Below are positions 1 to 8,121 of a stretch of 64,000 nt of DNA, piece by piece (position 1 is the first letter of the stretch; each line of letters begins with the position of its first letter). The notes beneath the pieces are model-generated. The model was given only the letters and a program-made list of their open reading frames with translations, did not search any database and had not been told where the DNA came from. Source of the stretch: G965207335 sp965207335 (GTDB lineage Bacteria > Pseudomonadota > Gammaproteobacteria > PS1 > Pseudothioglobaceae). The position numbers were made by a program, and so were the translations under genes. The stretch spans positions 1,240,001-1,304,000 of the forward strand of contig OZ242267.1 of assembly GCA_965207335.1 (NCBI GenBank). Reading direction: 5' to 3'.

Positions 1-38
1 TATCTCAACAAGATAAAGTAATGGAAATTGCTTTTTGA
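1..38 (+). CDS. 3' end of a gene upstream of hicA, possibly hicB antitoxin (partial)
   Basis: Only about eleven codons are inside the window, ending in TGA at 36-38. That stop overlaps the TTG start of the hicA-like gene (TTGA), the arrangement expected for translational coupling in a toxin-antitoxin pair. The visible residues are too few to identify a family. The HicB assignment rests only on position and on the general habit of hicA genes to be paired with hicB. It could also be chance open frame at the window edge. Confidence 0.3.
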   Translation, partial: SQQDKVMEIAF

Positions 39-241
39 AAACAATTAGTGGTAAGGATTTTTGCAAAATACTTGAAAGCAAGGGCTGGGAGTTGAAGCGT
101 ATTAATGGCAGTCATCATATTTATATAAAAGATGGCATAAATACTCGTATCTCTGTTCCTGTACATAAAAGTCAATCTCTTAAACTAGGATTACAAAAAC
201 ATATAATGAAAATTGCAAATATTAACGAAAGTGAGTTGTAA
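35..241 (+). CDS. hicA: HicA-family mRNA interferase toxin
   Basis: A 68-residue protein with the HicA/YcfA double-stranded RNA-binding-like fold. An N-terminal helix ends in KGWELKR, followed by the conserved G-S-H-H-I-Y strand holding the catalytic histidine, then a basic strand and a C-terminal helix. HicA toxins cleave mRNA and are neutralised by HicB. The length is normal for the family, so the toxin looks intact. The start is TTG and overlaps the preceding stop, suggesting coupling to an upstream antitoxin that is mostly outside the window. No partner follows downstream, so the antitoxin, if present, must be upstream. Confidence 0.85.
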   Translation: MKTISGKDFCKILESKGWELKRINGSHHIYIKDGINTRISVPVHKSQSLKLGLQKHIMKIANINESEL

Positions 242-317
242 AACTTCTAACAAATCATTCCAGTTGATAGCTAACACATCAAGTGACATCAAGCATTTAG
301 GTATGTGACACACAAGA

Positions 318-359
318 TATAAAATAAAAACAAGCCGAAGTATCATAAGTCGGACTTGT
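318..359 (-). terminator. Rho-independent terminator-like hairpin
   Basis: On the minus strand, arms of about nine bases (ACAAG..CCGA pairing with TCGG..CTTGT) enclose an eleven-base loop and are followed by TTTTTATTTTAT. It lies directly downstream, in minus-strand sense, of the duplicated murD tail at 362-403, and it may also stop hicA transcription from the other side. Arms and T-tract are seen directly; function is inferred. Confidence 0.55.
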
Positions 360-361
360 GA

Positions 362-403
362 TTATTTTATAACACTATCCACACATTGCACGCCTTTTTA
401 CAA
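362..403 (-). pseudogene. Duplicated fragment of the murD 3' end
   Basis: About 40 bases match the last codons of murD at 852-893 with only a handful of differences. Read on the minus strand it gives K-G-V-Q-C-V-D-S-V-I-K-stop, against K-A-V-Q-C-V-D-A-V-V-K-stop in the intact gene. No further murD coding sequence precedes it. It is therefore a relic of a tandem duplication or of recombination between alleles, with the intact murD 490 bases away. Confidence 0.7.
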
Positions 404-577
404 AGTCTCGCAATGACGGTGGGCATAATTCCAATTTGTTATTCTGGGTACTTTTTTAAAACCACATCACTAATGTCTCACGACAAAAATGTAAATTACA
501 AGCACAATGTCTATATGGGGAGTTTGAGGGGCTGTTGTACAATGGTTATAGTGTACAAACTCGTTCTGCCCCTAATG
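404..577. other. Non-coding spacer with degraded repeat sequence
   Basis: No credible gene. The segment starts with CTCGCAATGACGG, resembling the short GTCATTGCGAG repeat seen in many bacterial genomes, and then looks like decayed sequence. The open frame across it (386-592) runs into the MITE and is not supported. Confidence 0.4.
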
Positions 578-742
578 GAGACCTTTGCATAAACATTGAA
601 TAATCATCAGAACCCCGCTTTTCACTCACTTGATAATTTTTATCAAACCAGCTTTAGAACAACTAGGGCAGGCTTGATAAAATATCATCAATTAAGCAAA
701 AATCAGAGCTCTGTTAATCATCCTTATTTATGCAAAGATCTC
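578..742. mobile_element. MITE-like element, full length (copy 1, 165 bp)
   Basis: Begins GAGACCTTTGCATAAA and ends TTTATGCAAAGATCTC, an inverted pair with one mismatch. The interior matches copies at 3424, 15697, 23718 and 50726. Flanks TAATG and TAATT look like a slightly decayed 5-bp target duplication. No open frame of note, so it must be mobilised in trans. No matching transposase lies in the window. Confidence 0.85.
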
Positions 743-804
743 TAATTAAAAAACAAGCAAATATAGTTAATATGCACTGAATAACCTGTAATTGCTGTTA
801 GGGG

Positions 805-839
805 TTTGGGGATATTCCCCAAAGTAAGCTTTGCTTACT
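805..839. repeat. Double hairpin downstream of murD
   Basis: Two adjacent perfect stem-loops. TTTGGGGA / TCCCCAAA has a 3-base loop (805-823) and AGTAAGC / GCTTACT has a TTT loop (823-839). They lie 13 bases beyond the murD stop in minus-strand sense. There is no clean T-tract, so this may be an mRNA-stabilising or REP-like structure rather than a simple terminator. Confidence 0.55.
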
Positions 840-851
840 TATTTATGGCCT

Positions 852-2171
852 TTATTTTACAACAGCATCCACACATTGCACGGCTTTTTTAAACTCATCG
901 CCTCTATTGTTAAAATCATAAAACATATCAAAACTAGCACAAGCAGGAGACAGTAAAATAACACCTTTATTAATAGAATCTTTTGCTAATTGCACTGCAT
1001 GTAACATTGAATTAGCATATATGGTTTTATTAGTGGCAAATAAATTGCCTATTATTTTTTTTGCCTCACCTATTATAATAATTTTATCAAATACCTTGTT
1101 TGTCTTGTAGGCAAGAGGTTTATAATCTTCTTGTTTTGGTATGCCACCTATTATAATGGCTAATTTTTTATTGTTATATTTATCTAATATTGCATCTATT
1201 GCAGCTAGTGTTGCGGCTACATTAGTTGCCTTAGAATCATTGTAATAAATATTATCTAAGCCATTAATTACTTCTAAACGATGGTTTATAGGGGCAAATT
1301 GTTTAATAGCTAAAAGCATATTTTCAATACTGATATTTAATTTATAGCCTACTGTTAAAGATGCCAAAATATTGCAGATATTATGTTTACCTATTAATTT
1401 AGTATCGTCAGCTGACATTAAAACAGTATCACCTTGTAGTAAAAAACGCCTATTATGGCAAACCACACTACCAAATTGCTGTGCATTATTAGGGATATTT
1501 AAACTATATGTTGCATCTAAAACAAGCTTTTTAGGAATAAATTCTGCATCTCTTTGTGCTATTTTTATCTCACTATATTTATAAATACTTAGCTTAGCAT
1601 TAACATAATCATTAAAATTATTGTATCTATCTAAATGGTCTGGACTAATATTTAATACCGCGGCTATTTTTAGCTTAATACTACTTAAATAATCTAATTG
1701 ATAGCTTGACAATTCTAAAACATATAATTCTATATCATCTGCTAAAACATCAAGTGCTGGAATACCAATATTGCCTGCTTTTGCGACTTTAATTTTTTCA
1801 TATTCTGCCATACAAGCAATTAAACTAACCACACTAGATTTACCGTTAGAGCCAGTAATAGCGACTATTGGTGCTTTGGCATATTGACTAAATATATCTA
1901 TATCAGTGATTATAGGTATGTTATTTTGTCTAAGTTTTATTATTAACTTATTATCTTTGGCAATACCCGGACTAACAATAACGCGCTTAATATTATTAAG
2001 GCTAATATCATCAATTAAACCACAATAATTATCACTAGGCTTATAAGTTAAGCACTGTGCTAATAATTTTGGTTGCTTATTGTCGTCTGCTATGATAAAC
2101 TTGATATTATTTTTAGCAAAAAACCTTGCAATAGATAGACCTGTTTTACCAATTCCAAAAATTAATTGCAT
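852..2171 (-). CDS. murD: UDP-N-acetylmuramoyl-L-alanine--D-glutamate ligase
   Basis: Cytoplasmic ATP-dependent ligase that adds D-glutamate to UDP-MurNAc-L-Ala in peptidoglycan precursor synthesis. The protein has 439 residues, the usual length. An N-terminal Rossmann-like UDP-binding domain (GIGKTG near residue 6) is followed by the Mur ligase ATP loop G-S-N-G-K-S-S at about 107-113, the central NISPDHLDRY segment and the H-R-L-E motif before the C-terminal domain. It stands apart from the rest of a dcw cluster; ddl is 2.3 kb away on the same strand. The 3' end is partly duplicated at 362-403 and is followed by a double hairpin. Confidence 0.97.
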   Translation of the reverse strand: MQLIFGIGKTGLSIARFFAKNNIKFIIADDNKQPKLLAQCLTYKPSDNYCGLIDDISLNNIKRVIVSPGIAKDNKLIIKLRQNNIPIITDIDIFSQYAKAPIVAITGSNGKSSVVSLIACMAEYEKIKVAKAGNIGIPALDVLADDIELYVLELSSYQLDYLSSIKLKIAAVLNISPDHLDRYNNFNDYVNAKLSIYKYSEIKIAQRDAEFIPKKLVLDATYSLNIPNNAQQFGSVVCHNRRFLLQGDTVLMSADDTKLIGKHNICNILASLTVGYKLNISIENMLLAIKQFAPINHRLEVINGLDNIYYNDSKATNVAATLAAIDAILDKYNNKKLAIIIGGIPKQEDYKPLAYKTNKVFDKIIIIGEAKKIIGNLFATNKTIYANSMLHAVQLAKDSINKGVILLSPACASFDMFYDFNNRGDEFKKAVQCVDAVVK

Positions 2172-2231
2172 TGTTTACTTGTTTTTTACTAAAAAATTAT
2201 ATTTTACCCTTTTAACTATACAATAAAAATT

Positions 2232-2891
2232 ATGAATACTCAAACTCAAACATTAGGAACCGTAATTGAAAAAAATAAGGTTCTAAAAAACACCTATCAA
2301 TTACTTTCAGCAACGCTATTTTTTAGTGGCTTAATGGCTTATTTATCACTGGCTCTTAATATTGCTCCATTTGGCATTTTAATAACCCTTGCTGGTTATT
2401 TTGGCTTATTATTTTTAACATACAAATTAAAAGACTCGACATGGGGAATATTATCGGTATTTGCCTTAACTGGCTTTATGGGGCTAACCTTAGGTCCTAT
2501 TATTAATTTATATATAAGTAATTTTACTAATGGTGCTGAATTAGTTGCAATGTCTATGGTAGGAACGGCTGTGATTTTTACTACTTTGTCATTTTATGCT
2601 ATTGTTAGTAAAAAAGATTTTAGTGGCTTATCTAACTTTTTAACAGTTGGCATTATAGTGGCTTTTTTGGCTGGTTTGGCTAACTTATTTTTACATATTC
2701 CAGTGCTATCGCTTGTAGTTTCATCTGCCTTTATATTGTTAATGAGTGGCTTAATTTTATACCAGACAAGTGCAATCATAAATGGTGGCGAAAGGAATTA
2801 CATATTAGCTACAATAACATTATTTGTTTCAATTTATAATTTATTTTTAAGTTTATTACACATATTAGGAGTGTTTGGCGGTGAAGATTAG
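2232..2891 (+). CDS. Bax inhibitor-1/YccA family membrane protein
   Basis: 219 residues with about seven hydrophobic segments after a short N-terminal tail rich in Q and T. The glycine-rich GFMGLTLGPI segment near residue 80 is characteristic of the UPF0005/BI-1 family (YccA, YbhL, YetJ). Family members are inner-membrane proteins linked to calcium leak or to modulation of the FtsH protease. Which applies here cannot be told from the sequence. It is divergent from murD and its stop lies three bases before the rppH start, so it probably heads a two-gene operon. Confidence 0.9.
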   Translation: MNTQTQTLGTVIEKNKVLKNTYQLLSATLFFSGLMAYLSLALNIAPFGILITLAGYFGLLFLTYKLKDSTWGILSVFALTGFMGLTLGPIINLYISNFTNGAELVAMSMVGTAVIFTTLSFYAIVSKKDFSGLSNFLTVGIIVAFLAGLANLFLHIPVLSLVVSSAFILLMSGLILYQTSAIINGGERNYILATITLFVSIYNLFLSLLHILGVFGGED

Positions 2892-2893
2892 AA

Positions 2894-3448
2894 GTGATAG
2901 ACAAAGATGGCTATAGGAGTAGTGTAGGTATAGTTGTTGCTAATCATAATAATAAGGTATTACTAACAAAACGCATTGGTGAAAATGCTTGGCAGTTTCC
3001 CCAAGGTGGTATAAAACATGGCGAGAATGATTTAGATGCTTTGTTTCGTGAGTTATATGAAGAGGTTGGTCTAAGCAAAAAAGATGTAAAACTTACTGCT
3101 AAAACTCCAAAATGGCTTAGTTATGATTTACCTAATAAATATATCCGCAAAAATCAAGACCATATTTGTATAGGACAAAAACAAGTTTGGTACTTGCTAT
3201 CATTAGTTGCCAAAGATAGTAGCATTAATTTAAACCTACACAAAAATATTGAGTTTGATGATTGGCAATGGGTTGATTACTGGAGTCCTATTGATAATAT
3301 AATTGGCTTTAAAAAAAACATTTATGAGGATGTGCTAAAAATTTTAGCACCGGTATTTTTTGACAATAAGTATAAAATTCCACAACAATACAACAGACCT
3401 ATAAAATACTCGGCAATTATCTTGAGACCTTTGCATAAACATGAATAA
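2894..3448 (+). CDS. rppH: RNA 5'-pyrophosphohydrolase (Nudix), C-terminus altered by a MITE
   Basis: Removes pyrophosphate from 5'-triphosphorylated mRNA, triggering decay. A full Nudix box (GX5EX7REUXEEXGU) runs from G38 to L60, and the N-terminal GYR(S/P)-VGIV start and QFPQGG motif are those of RppH. The start is GTG, two bases after the preceding stop. The last seven sense codons (R-P-L-H-K-H-E) and the stop are read from the end of the MITE inserted at 3424. The natural tail was therefore replaced, probably harmlessly because the catalytic domain ends well before. Confidence 0.95.
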   Translation: MIDKDGYRSSVGIVVANHNNKVLLTKRIGENAWQFPQGGIKHGENDLDALFRELYEEVGLSKKDVKLTAKTPKWLSYDLPNKYIRKNQDHICIGQKQVWYLLSLVAKDSSINLNLHKNIEFDDWQWVDYWSPIDNIIGFKKNIYEDVLKILAPVFFDNKYKIPQQYNRPIKYSAIILRPLHKHE

Positions 3449-3587
3449 TCATCAGAACCCCGCTTTCCACTCACTTGATAATTTTTATCAAACCAGCCTT
3501 AGAACAACTAGGGTAGGCTTAATAGAAAACCATCAATTAAGCAAAAATCAGAACTCTACTAATCATCCCTATTTATGCAAAAGACTC
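3424..3587. mobile_element. MITE-like element, full length (copy 2, 164 bp)
   Basis: Starts with a perfect GAGACCTTTGCATAAA end. The opposite end is decayed (ATGCAAAAGACTC instead of ATGCAAAGGTCTC). It lies between rppH and the DUF1223 gene, provides the C-terminus and stop of rppH, and contains an upstream in-frame ATG for the following gene. The degraded end suggests an older, fixed insertion. Confidence 0.85.
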
Positions 3588-3592
3588 ACCTT

Positions 3593-4306
3593 ATGATTAA
3601 ATTTTTATTAATATTCGCCATAAGTTTTAATGTAGGCTATGCACTAGAATTTAGCAGTGGCGATAAACAAAATACTGTATTAGAATTATTTACCTCAGAA
3701 GGTTGTAGTAGTTGTCCTCCTGCTGATAAATGGTTATCACAGCTTAAAAACAATAATAGACTATTTAAAGAAATTATTCCTTTGGCCTTTCATGTTGATT
3801 ATTGGGATTATTTGGGGTGGGATGATAAATATGCATCCAAAAAATACAGCAATCGCCAATATCAATATCGTAGTTTGAGAAGAATAGCTAGTGTATATAC
3901 CCCTGCTTTAGTAGAAAATGGCGAAGAATCTAGAAGATGGTACCGTGGTATAACAGGCAAAAATACAGACATAACAGGCAAACTTAGTGCTAATATTGAC
4001 AAAAACAAACTAAATGTAAGCTTTACAAACATAAAAAAAGATAAAAAGATTGTTCTAAATGTGGCTATTTTAGGTGTGGATATAGTATCAAGAGTACAAG
4101 CAGGAGAAAATGCTCACTCTACCTTAAAACATGATTTTGTAGTACTAACTCATAGACAATATTTAGGTAATGATGATAAAACACAGCAAAACTGGGATTT
4201 ACAACTACCAAAAGCCAAAATTAATGCCCCTAGATATGCTATTGCTATTTGGATTAGCAAAACAAATGACTTAAAACCTATTCAGGCAACTGGCGCTTGG
4301 CTGTAA
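3593..4306 (+). CDS. DUF1223 family exported thioredoxin-like protein
   Basis: 237 residues from the ATG at 3593. A hydrophobic signal peptide (MIKFLLIFAISFNVGYA) is followed by the DUF1223 core, with the C-S-S-C-P-P-A-D motif near residue 36 after LELFTSEG. Then come the conserved HVDYWDYLGW block and QYQYR. The family has a thioredoxin-like fold and is secreted or periplasmic; its function is unknown. An in-frame ATG at 3575 lies inside the MITE and would add six residues before the signal peptide, so the later start is preferred. A role in periplasmic redox is possible but not shown. Confidence 0.88.
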   Translation: MIKFLLIFAISFNVGYALEFSSGDKQNTVLELFTSEGCSSCPPADKWLSQLKNNNRLFKEIIPLAFHVDYWDYLGWDDKYASKKYSNRQYQYRSLRRIASVYTPALVENGEESRRWYRGITGKNTDITGKLSANIDKNKLNVSFTNIKKDKKIVLNVAILGVDIVSRVQAGENAHSTLKHDFVVLTHRQYLGNDDKTQQNWDLQLPKAKINAPRYAIAIWISKTNDLKPIQATGAWL

Positions 4307-4432
4307 GTGTTAAATTAATCTAATATTTTTAAGGGTTTAAACCATAAAAATACCCATGCATTAAATAGCAATGAAAAAAACACACAAAACTACCACCACT
4401 TTATAAGGTTTTTTGTATTGCAGTAGTTTTAA

Positions 4433-5434
4433 TTAGTTTAATTGTTGTTGTTTTAGTATATTAGCGTTGTTTAACTTTTTAACAATCAAATCGTTAAGAA
4501 AATCTGAAAAATTAATACCCTTGACTCTAAGCTCTTGACAAAATAAAGAGGTTTTTGCCATACAAGGCAAAGTATTTACCTCTAAAACAAATAATTCGTT
4601 GTTATCGTTATATATAAAATCTGTCCTAGAAAAATCTGCTAACTTGAATATTTTATGTACATATAAGGCTATTTTTTGAATATTTTTAGTTAAGGATTGT
4701 GTTATTTTAGCAGGACAGGTTTTTTCAGACTTGCCTTCATATTTAGCTGTAAAATCAAAAAAACTTTGTGATTTTTTTGGCACAAGCTCTATAATAGGAA
4801 GACTATCTAAATATCCTTTGTTATCAATAACACCACAAGTATATTCTGTACCAGATATATACTCTTCAACAAGGATATTATCTTTATTAGAAAAATCGCT
4901 ATTAATCTTATCTAAAGCATTATTTATTTCTTGCTCATTATTACAAACAAATACCCCAAAAGAAGAACCAGAATTAGCAATCTTTACCACACATCCATTA
5001 AGGAATTTTGTTGTCAGTGTTTTTGATATTGTAGTGTAATTAGTATTTTTATCCAAAACAATATAATCTGGAGTATTAATGTCGTTTTGCTGTAATATTT
5101 TTTTAGCTGTAATTTTAGAAAAAGAATTCTTAGAACTTAGAGCATCGCTACCAATATAAACTACATTATTATTGTCTAAAATAGTTTGTATTTGTCCGTC
5201 TTCGCCCCAAACTCCGTGCAAAACTGATAATGCAATATCAATTTTATTGGCTAAATGCTCTGGTTTAATTTCTTTGTTATCACAAAAAAACTGGGCTTTT
5301 TTATTAACTATTATATTAAAAATATGGTATTTTTCTCTACTTAGGTGCTGTAAAACATTATTAGCACTAAGTAATGAAATATCTCTTTCCAAGGAAATAC
5401 CTCCATTTAAAACACCTACTTTTATTTTAGCCAT
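4433..5434 (-). CDS. ddl: D-alanine--D-alanine ligase
   Basis: ATP-grasp enzyme making D-Ala-D-Ala for peptidoglycan precursors. 333 residues. The N-terminal G-G-I-S-L-E-R-D-I-S motif, the VLHGVWGEDG block near residue 71, NSGSSFGV in the ATP-binding part and the C-terminal FVLEVNTLPCMA motif that binds Mg-ATP and substrate are all present. It overlaps the start of the MHS transporter's 3' end by eight bases, so the transporter gene, which is upstream on this strand, and ddl are likely co-transcribed. The gene lies close to murD. Confidence 0.96.
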   Translation of the reverse strand: MAKIKVGVLNGGISLERDISLLSANNVLQHLSREKYHIFNIIVNKKAQFFCDNKEIKPEHLANKIDIALSVLHGVWGEDGQIQTILDNNNVVYIGSDALSSKNSFSKITAKKILQQNDINTPDYIVLDKNTNYTTISKTLTTKFLNGCVVKIANSGSSFGVFVCNNEQEINNALDKINSDFSNKDNILVEEYISGTEYTCGVIDNKGYLDSLPIIELVPKKSQSFFDFTAKYEGKSEKTCPAKITQSLTKNIQKIALYVHKIFKLADFSRTDFIYNDNNELFVLEVNTLPCMAKTSLFCQELRVKGINFSDFLNDLIVKKLNNANILKQQQLN

Positions 5435-6683
5435 TGGCTTGTGATTTTATTTTTTGTTTTTTTTCAACTATGCTAATAGTAGCAACTAAGCTTATTATAG
5501 CTAAGATAATTATGTAGTAAGTAAATGCTAAATTTTCGTGAGTTTTTAGTGTAAGCCAACTTGCCATAAGAGGTGCAGTACCACCAAATATTCCCCAAGT
5601 CAAATTATAGGAAAGTGCTGAGCCACTAGCTCTGATATTTTTAGGAAAATTTTCTAATTGTAGCATTAGTATTGAAGGGAATAATAAGCCTAACAATACA
5701 GCAAGTATTGCTTCACCTAAAAATATTAAACCGTATGAGCTATGTCCCATAAGCCAAAATAGTGGATATATTAAGATTATAAAACTTGTAAATACTCCCA
5801 TTGCCAAGTATCTTTTGCTAATTCTATCGCCCAAATAACCACCTAAAAGCAAAGATACACCTAATACAATTAAAGCATATAAGTTAATGTCTAATGCTCC
5901 TGCTTCATTAATATGCATTCGTTGTGTTAGCCAAGAAGTAGCATACACAAATAAACTATAAAATAAAACTGCACCAGCAAGATTGATACCAGTATTTTCC
6001 AGTAATGGGCGTTTATGGTGTTTAATTAAGGTAAAAAATGGAACTTTTAAGGGTGGTTTTATGGGCTCTAAATTTGGAAGCCCTAACCTTAGTATTACCC
6101 CTATTATGCCAAGAATTAAACTTAAAAAGAAGGCAATTCGCCAACCATAAAGCACAAGGCTTGTATCGCTTAACAAATAATGCAAAGATATGCTAATTAA
6201 TGAGCCAAATATGAAACCAACAGTTGCCCCAACAATTAAAAAAGACAGCGTTAAAACTCGGTTTTTTTTCACTTTTTCAACAACATAAGAGGCAGATGAA
6301 GCACCTCCCATAGAAATACCACCTAACATTCTAAATAAAACTAAAAGCACGCTAGCATACCAACCAATGCTATCATGAGTAGGTAATATAGAAATAGAAG
6401 CAGAGGCAATAGACATCATACTAATGGACCATAACAATGTTTTTTTGCGTCCTATTTTATCACTAAAATGACCAAAAATAATAGCCCCAAGTGGACGAGT
6501 CACATAACCTGAAGCAAAAGCCGCAAATGCAACAAGTAATGATACCTGCATATCACTAGCAGGGAAGAATGTATCTGCAATAATAACTGCAAAGTAGCCA
6601 TAAACAGCAAAATCATACCACTCTATAGTATTGTTAATAGAAGAGGCGACAATATGTTTAGCAGTAAATTTATCTTTTTGCAT
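5427..6683 (-). CDS. MFS transporter, metabolite:H+ symporter (MHS/ProP-like) family
   Basis: 418 residues with about twelve hydrophobic segments. The N-terminal TIEWYDFAVYGYFA signature and the following GHFSDKIGRKK loop after helix 2 are those of the MHS branch (proline/betaine, citrate and alpha-ketoglutarate importers). The substrate cannot be inferred. It is clearly paralogous to the transporter at 31785-33023, with the same order of motifs throughout. Its 3' end overlaps the ddl start by eight bases. Confidence 0.92.
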   Translation of the reverse strand: MQKDKFTAKHIVASSINNTIEWYDFAVYGYFAVIIADTFFPASDMQVSLLVAFAAFASGYVTRPLGAIIFGHFSDKIGRKKTLLWSISMMSIASASISILPTHDSIGWYASVLLVLFRMLGGISMGGASSASYVVEKVKKNRVLTLSFLIVGATVGFIFGSLISISLHYLLSDTSLVLYGWRIAFFLSLILGIIGVILRLGLPNLEPIKPPLKVPFFTLIKHHKRPLLENTGINLAGAVLFYSLFVYATSWLTQRMHINEAGALDINLYALIVLGVSLLLGGYLGDRISKRYLAMGVFTSFIILIYPLFWLMGHSSYGLIFLGEAILAVLLGLLFPSILMLQLENFPKNIRASGSALSYNLTWGIFGGTAPLMASWLTLKTHENLAFTYYIIILAIISLVATISIVEKKQKIKSQANG

Positions 6684-6812
6684 TATGTTTTATGTATTTT
6701 GATGTTTTATGTATTTTTATAGGCTTCATATTATAACAATTAAATACAAATGTATAAGGATAAAGAGCAATACCCTAAGAAGTTGTTTTTTAATGCTTGT
6801 ACATATTCTGTA

Positions 6813-7772
6813 TTATAGGTATTTTGGCTTATATTCACTAATGTACTCACCTATCAAACTTTTTGCTAATTTGTAGTCTAATCTACGCCTATAAGTTCCA
6901 TCTTTTTTTAATCCTTTAAATGCCGTTAAGAATATATCTAAAGTGTCATTTCTAAATTTATTTAGCTTAGTATTTAAAATTTCTATTTGCTCTGTTGATA
7001 TGTTCTTTATGCCACTAATCCTAGTAATTGACCTTGATGATTGAGTAATGTTATATCCTGATAAATCTTTACCCTTACAAAATCTAATAGATTTTTCTAT
7101 TGTATTATCTATTGCGATAAGACCTAACTCACCATTAGGCTCATTAAACCTTACATTAGCCCGCTTAGTAGGAATATGTTTTTTTAACTCTGATAAATCG
7201 CCAATAAAATTATCATTTGAAAATACTTTTATGTTTTTACTTTTATGTTTACTAAAAATAGCAAGACATACTGGGTTTTCAGTATGTTTAAATAAGGGTT
7301 TATTTATGGTAATAATTGTTTCTAATCTATCTAAAAACAGATTTGATGTTATAAAAGAGGCAGGTACAAGAAAAGCAACATAATCGCAATTTTTAAGTGC
7401 TAAATCTAAACAGAGTTTATATATATTGTCATAACTACTTAAATGGTAGTATAAACCTTGTCTTTTAGCGCTGCTTTTATATAACCACGGTGGGTTAGTA
7501 ATACAAACAGAGTAATTCTTAGGGAATGCCTTTATAGTATCTTTTTGTATTATGCTGCTATTTTGTGAATTTATATCGTATGAAACATGGTAATTACATA
7601 AATTTAACTCTTTTAGCATTTTAATAATGCTATTTGAGCCTGCAAATGGCTCTAATATTATTTGTGAGCCTAAATCTATATCATTAGCCCAATCAATGAA
7701 AGGCTGAAAAGAAAATGGATTAAATAGTTCGGTATAAAAAATTCCGTGTTGCTTTATATCTCTTATATTCAT
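6813..7772 (-). CDS. Orphan N6-adenine DNA methyltransferase-like protein
   Basis: 319 residues. It has a GIFYTE opening, a motif-I-like E-P-F-A-G-S-N at about 41-47 for S-adenosylmethionine binding, Y-D-I-N as the acidic cofactor contact, and N-P-P-W at 93-96, the catalytic motif IV of amino-methyltransferases. The region after residue 200 is basic and probably recognises DNA. No restriction gene is adjacent, so it may be a solitary or phage-type methyltransferase. It is divergent from an integrase-like gene, and together they look like a small acquired island. Target sequence unknown; an RNA or protein substrate is not excluded. Confidence 0.8.
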   Translation of the reverse strand: MNIRDIKQHGIFYTELFNPFSFQPFIDWANDIDLGSQIILEPFAGSNSIIKMLKELNLCNYHVSYDINSQNSSIIQKDTIKAFPKNYSVCITNPPWLYKSSAKRQGLYYHLSSYDNIYKLCLDLALKNCDYVAFLVPASFITSNLFLDRLETIITINKPLFKHTENPVCLAIFSKHKSKNIKVFSNDNFIGDLSELKKHIPTKRANVRFNEPNGELGLIAIDNTIEKSIRFCKGKDLSGYNITQSSRSITRISGIKNISTEQIEILNTKLNKFRNDTLDIFLTAFKGLKKDGTYRRRLDYKLAKSLIGEYISEYKPKYL

Positions 7773-8049
7773 TTTGTTAACTACTTATAAGTTATATTTT
7801 TACTGCCTAATGCTAAATAAACCATATAATTATTTTGTGCAAATACCGCAACTACCATCATTTAGCCTAAAAATAAGCTTATTGCATAGGATTATTATAG
7901 TCTCTTTTTGCAAAACTTAAACACTTTCTATCCTATTTTGCCAAGCAATATTTTTATTTTTTTAATAATTTATTAAGTGCTATTTAAAATTAATATATAA
8001 TAGTTTAAGGTAATTACAAATTAGGTTAAACTTAGTACTTAGATTAACT
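7773..8049. other. Divergent intergenic region between methyltransferase and integrase-like gene
   Basis: No gene seen. Very AT-rich sequence that should hold the promoters of both divergent genes. No convincing hexamer pair or palindrome could be picked by eye. Confidence 0.4.
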
Positions 8050-8105
8050 GAGACCTTTGCAAAAATCAGAATTCTGTTAATCATCCCTATTTATGCAAAG
8101 GTCTC
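8050..8105. mobile_element. Minimal MITE-like element (copy 3, 56 bp)
   Basis: Consists of little more than the two ends (GAGACCTTTGCA and TTTATGCAAAGGTCTC) joined by a short interior. Perfect 5-bp target duplication TAACT on both sides (8045-8049 and 8106-8110). It ends 16 bases before the start of the integrase-like gene and so forms most of its leader or promoter. Confidence 0.88.
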
Positions 8106-8121
8106 TAACTAAATTATATTT

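Noticed and set aside
386..592. 68-codon open frame
   Set aside because: Runs across the murD-tail relic, decayed spacer and a MITE end; no protein features.
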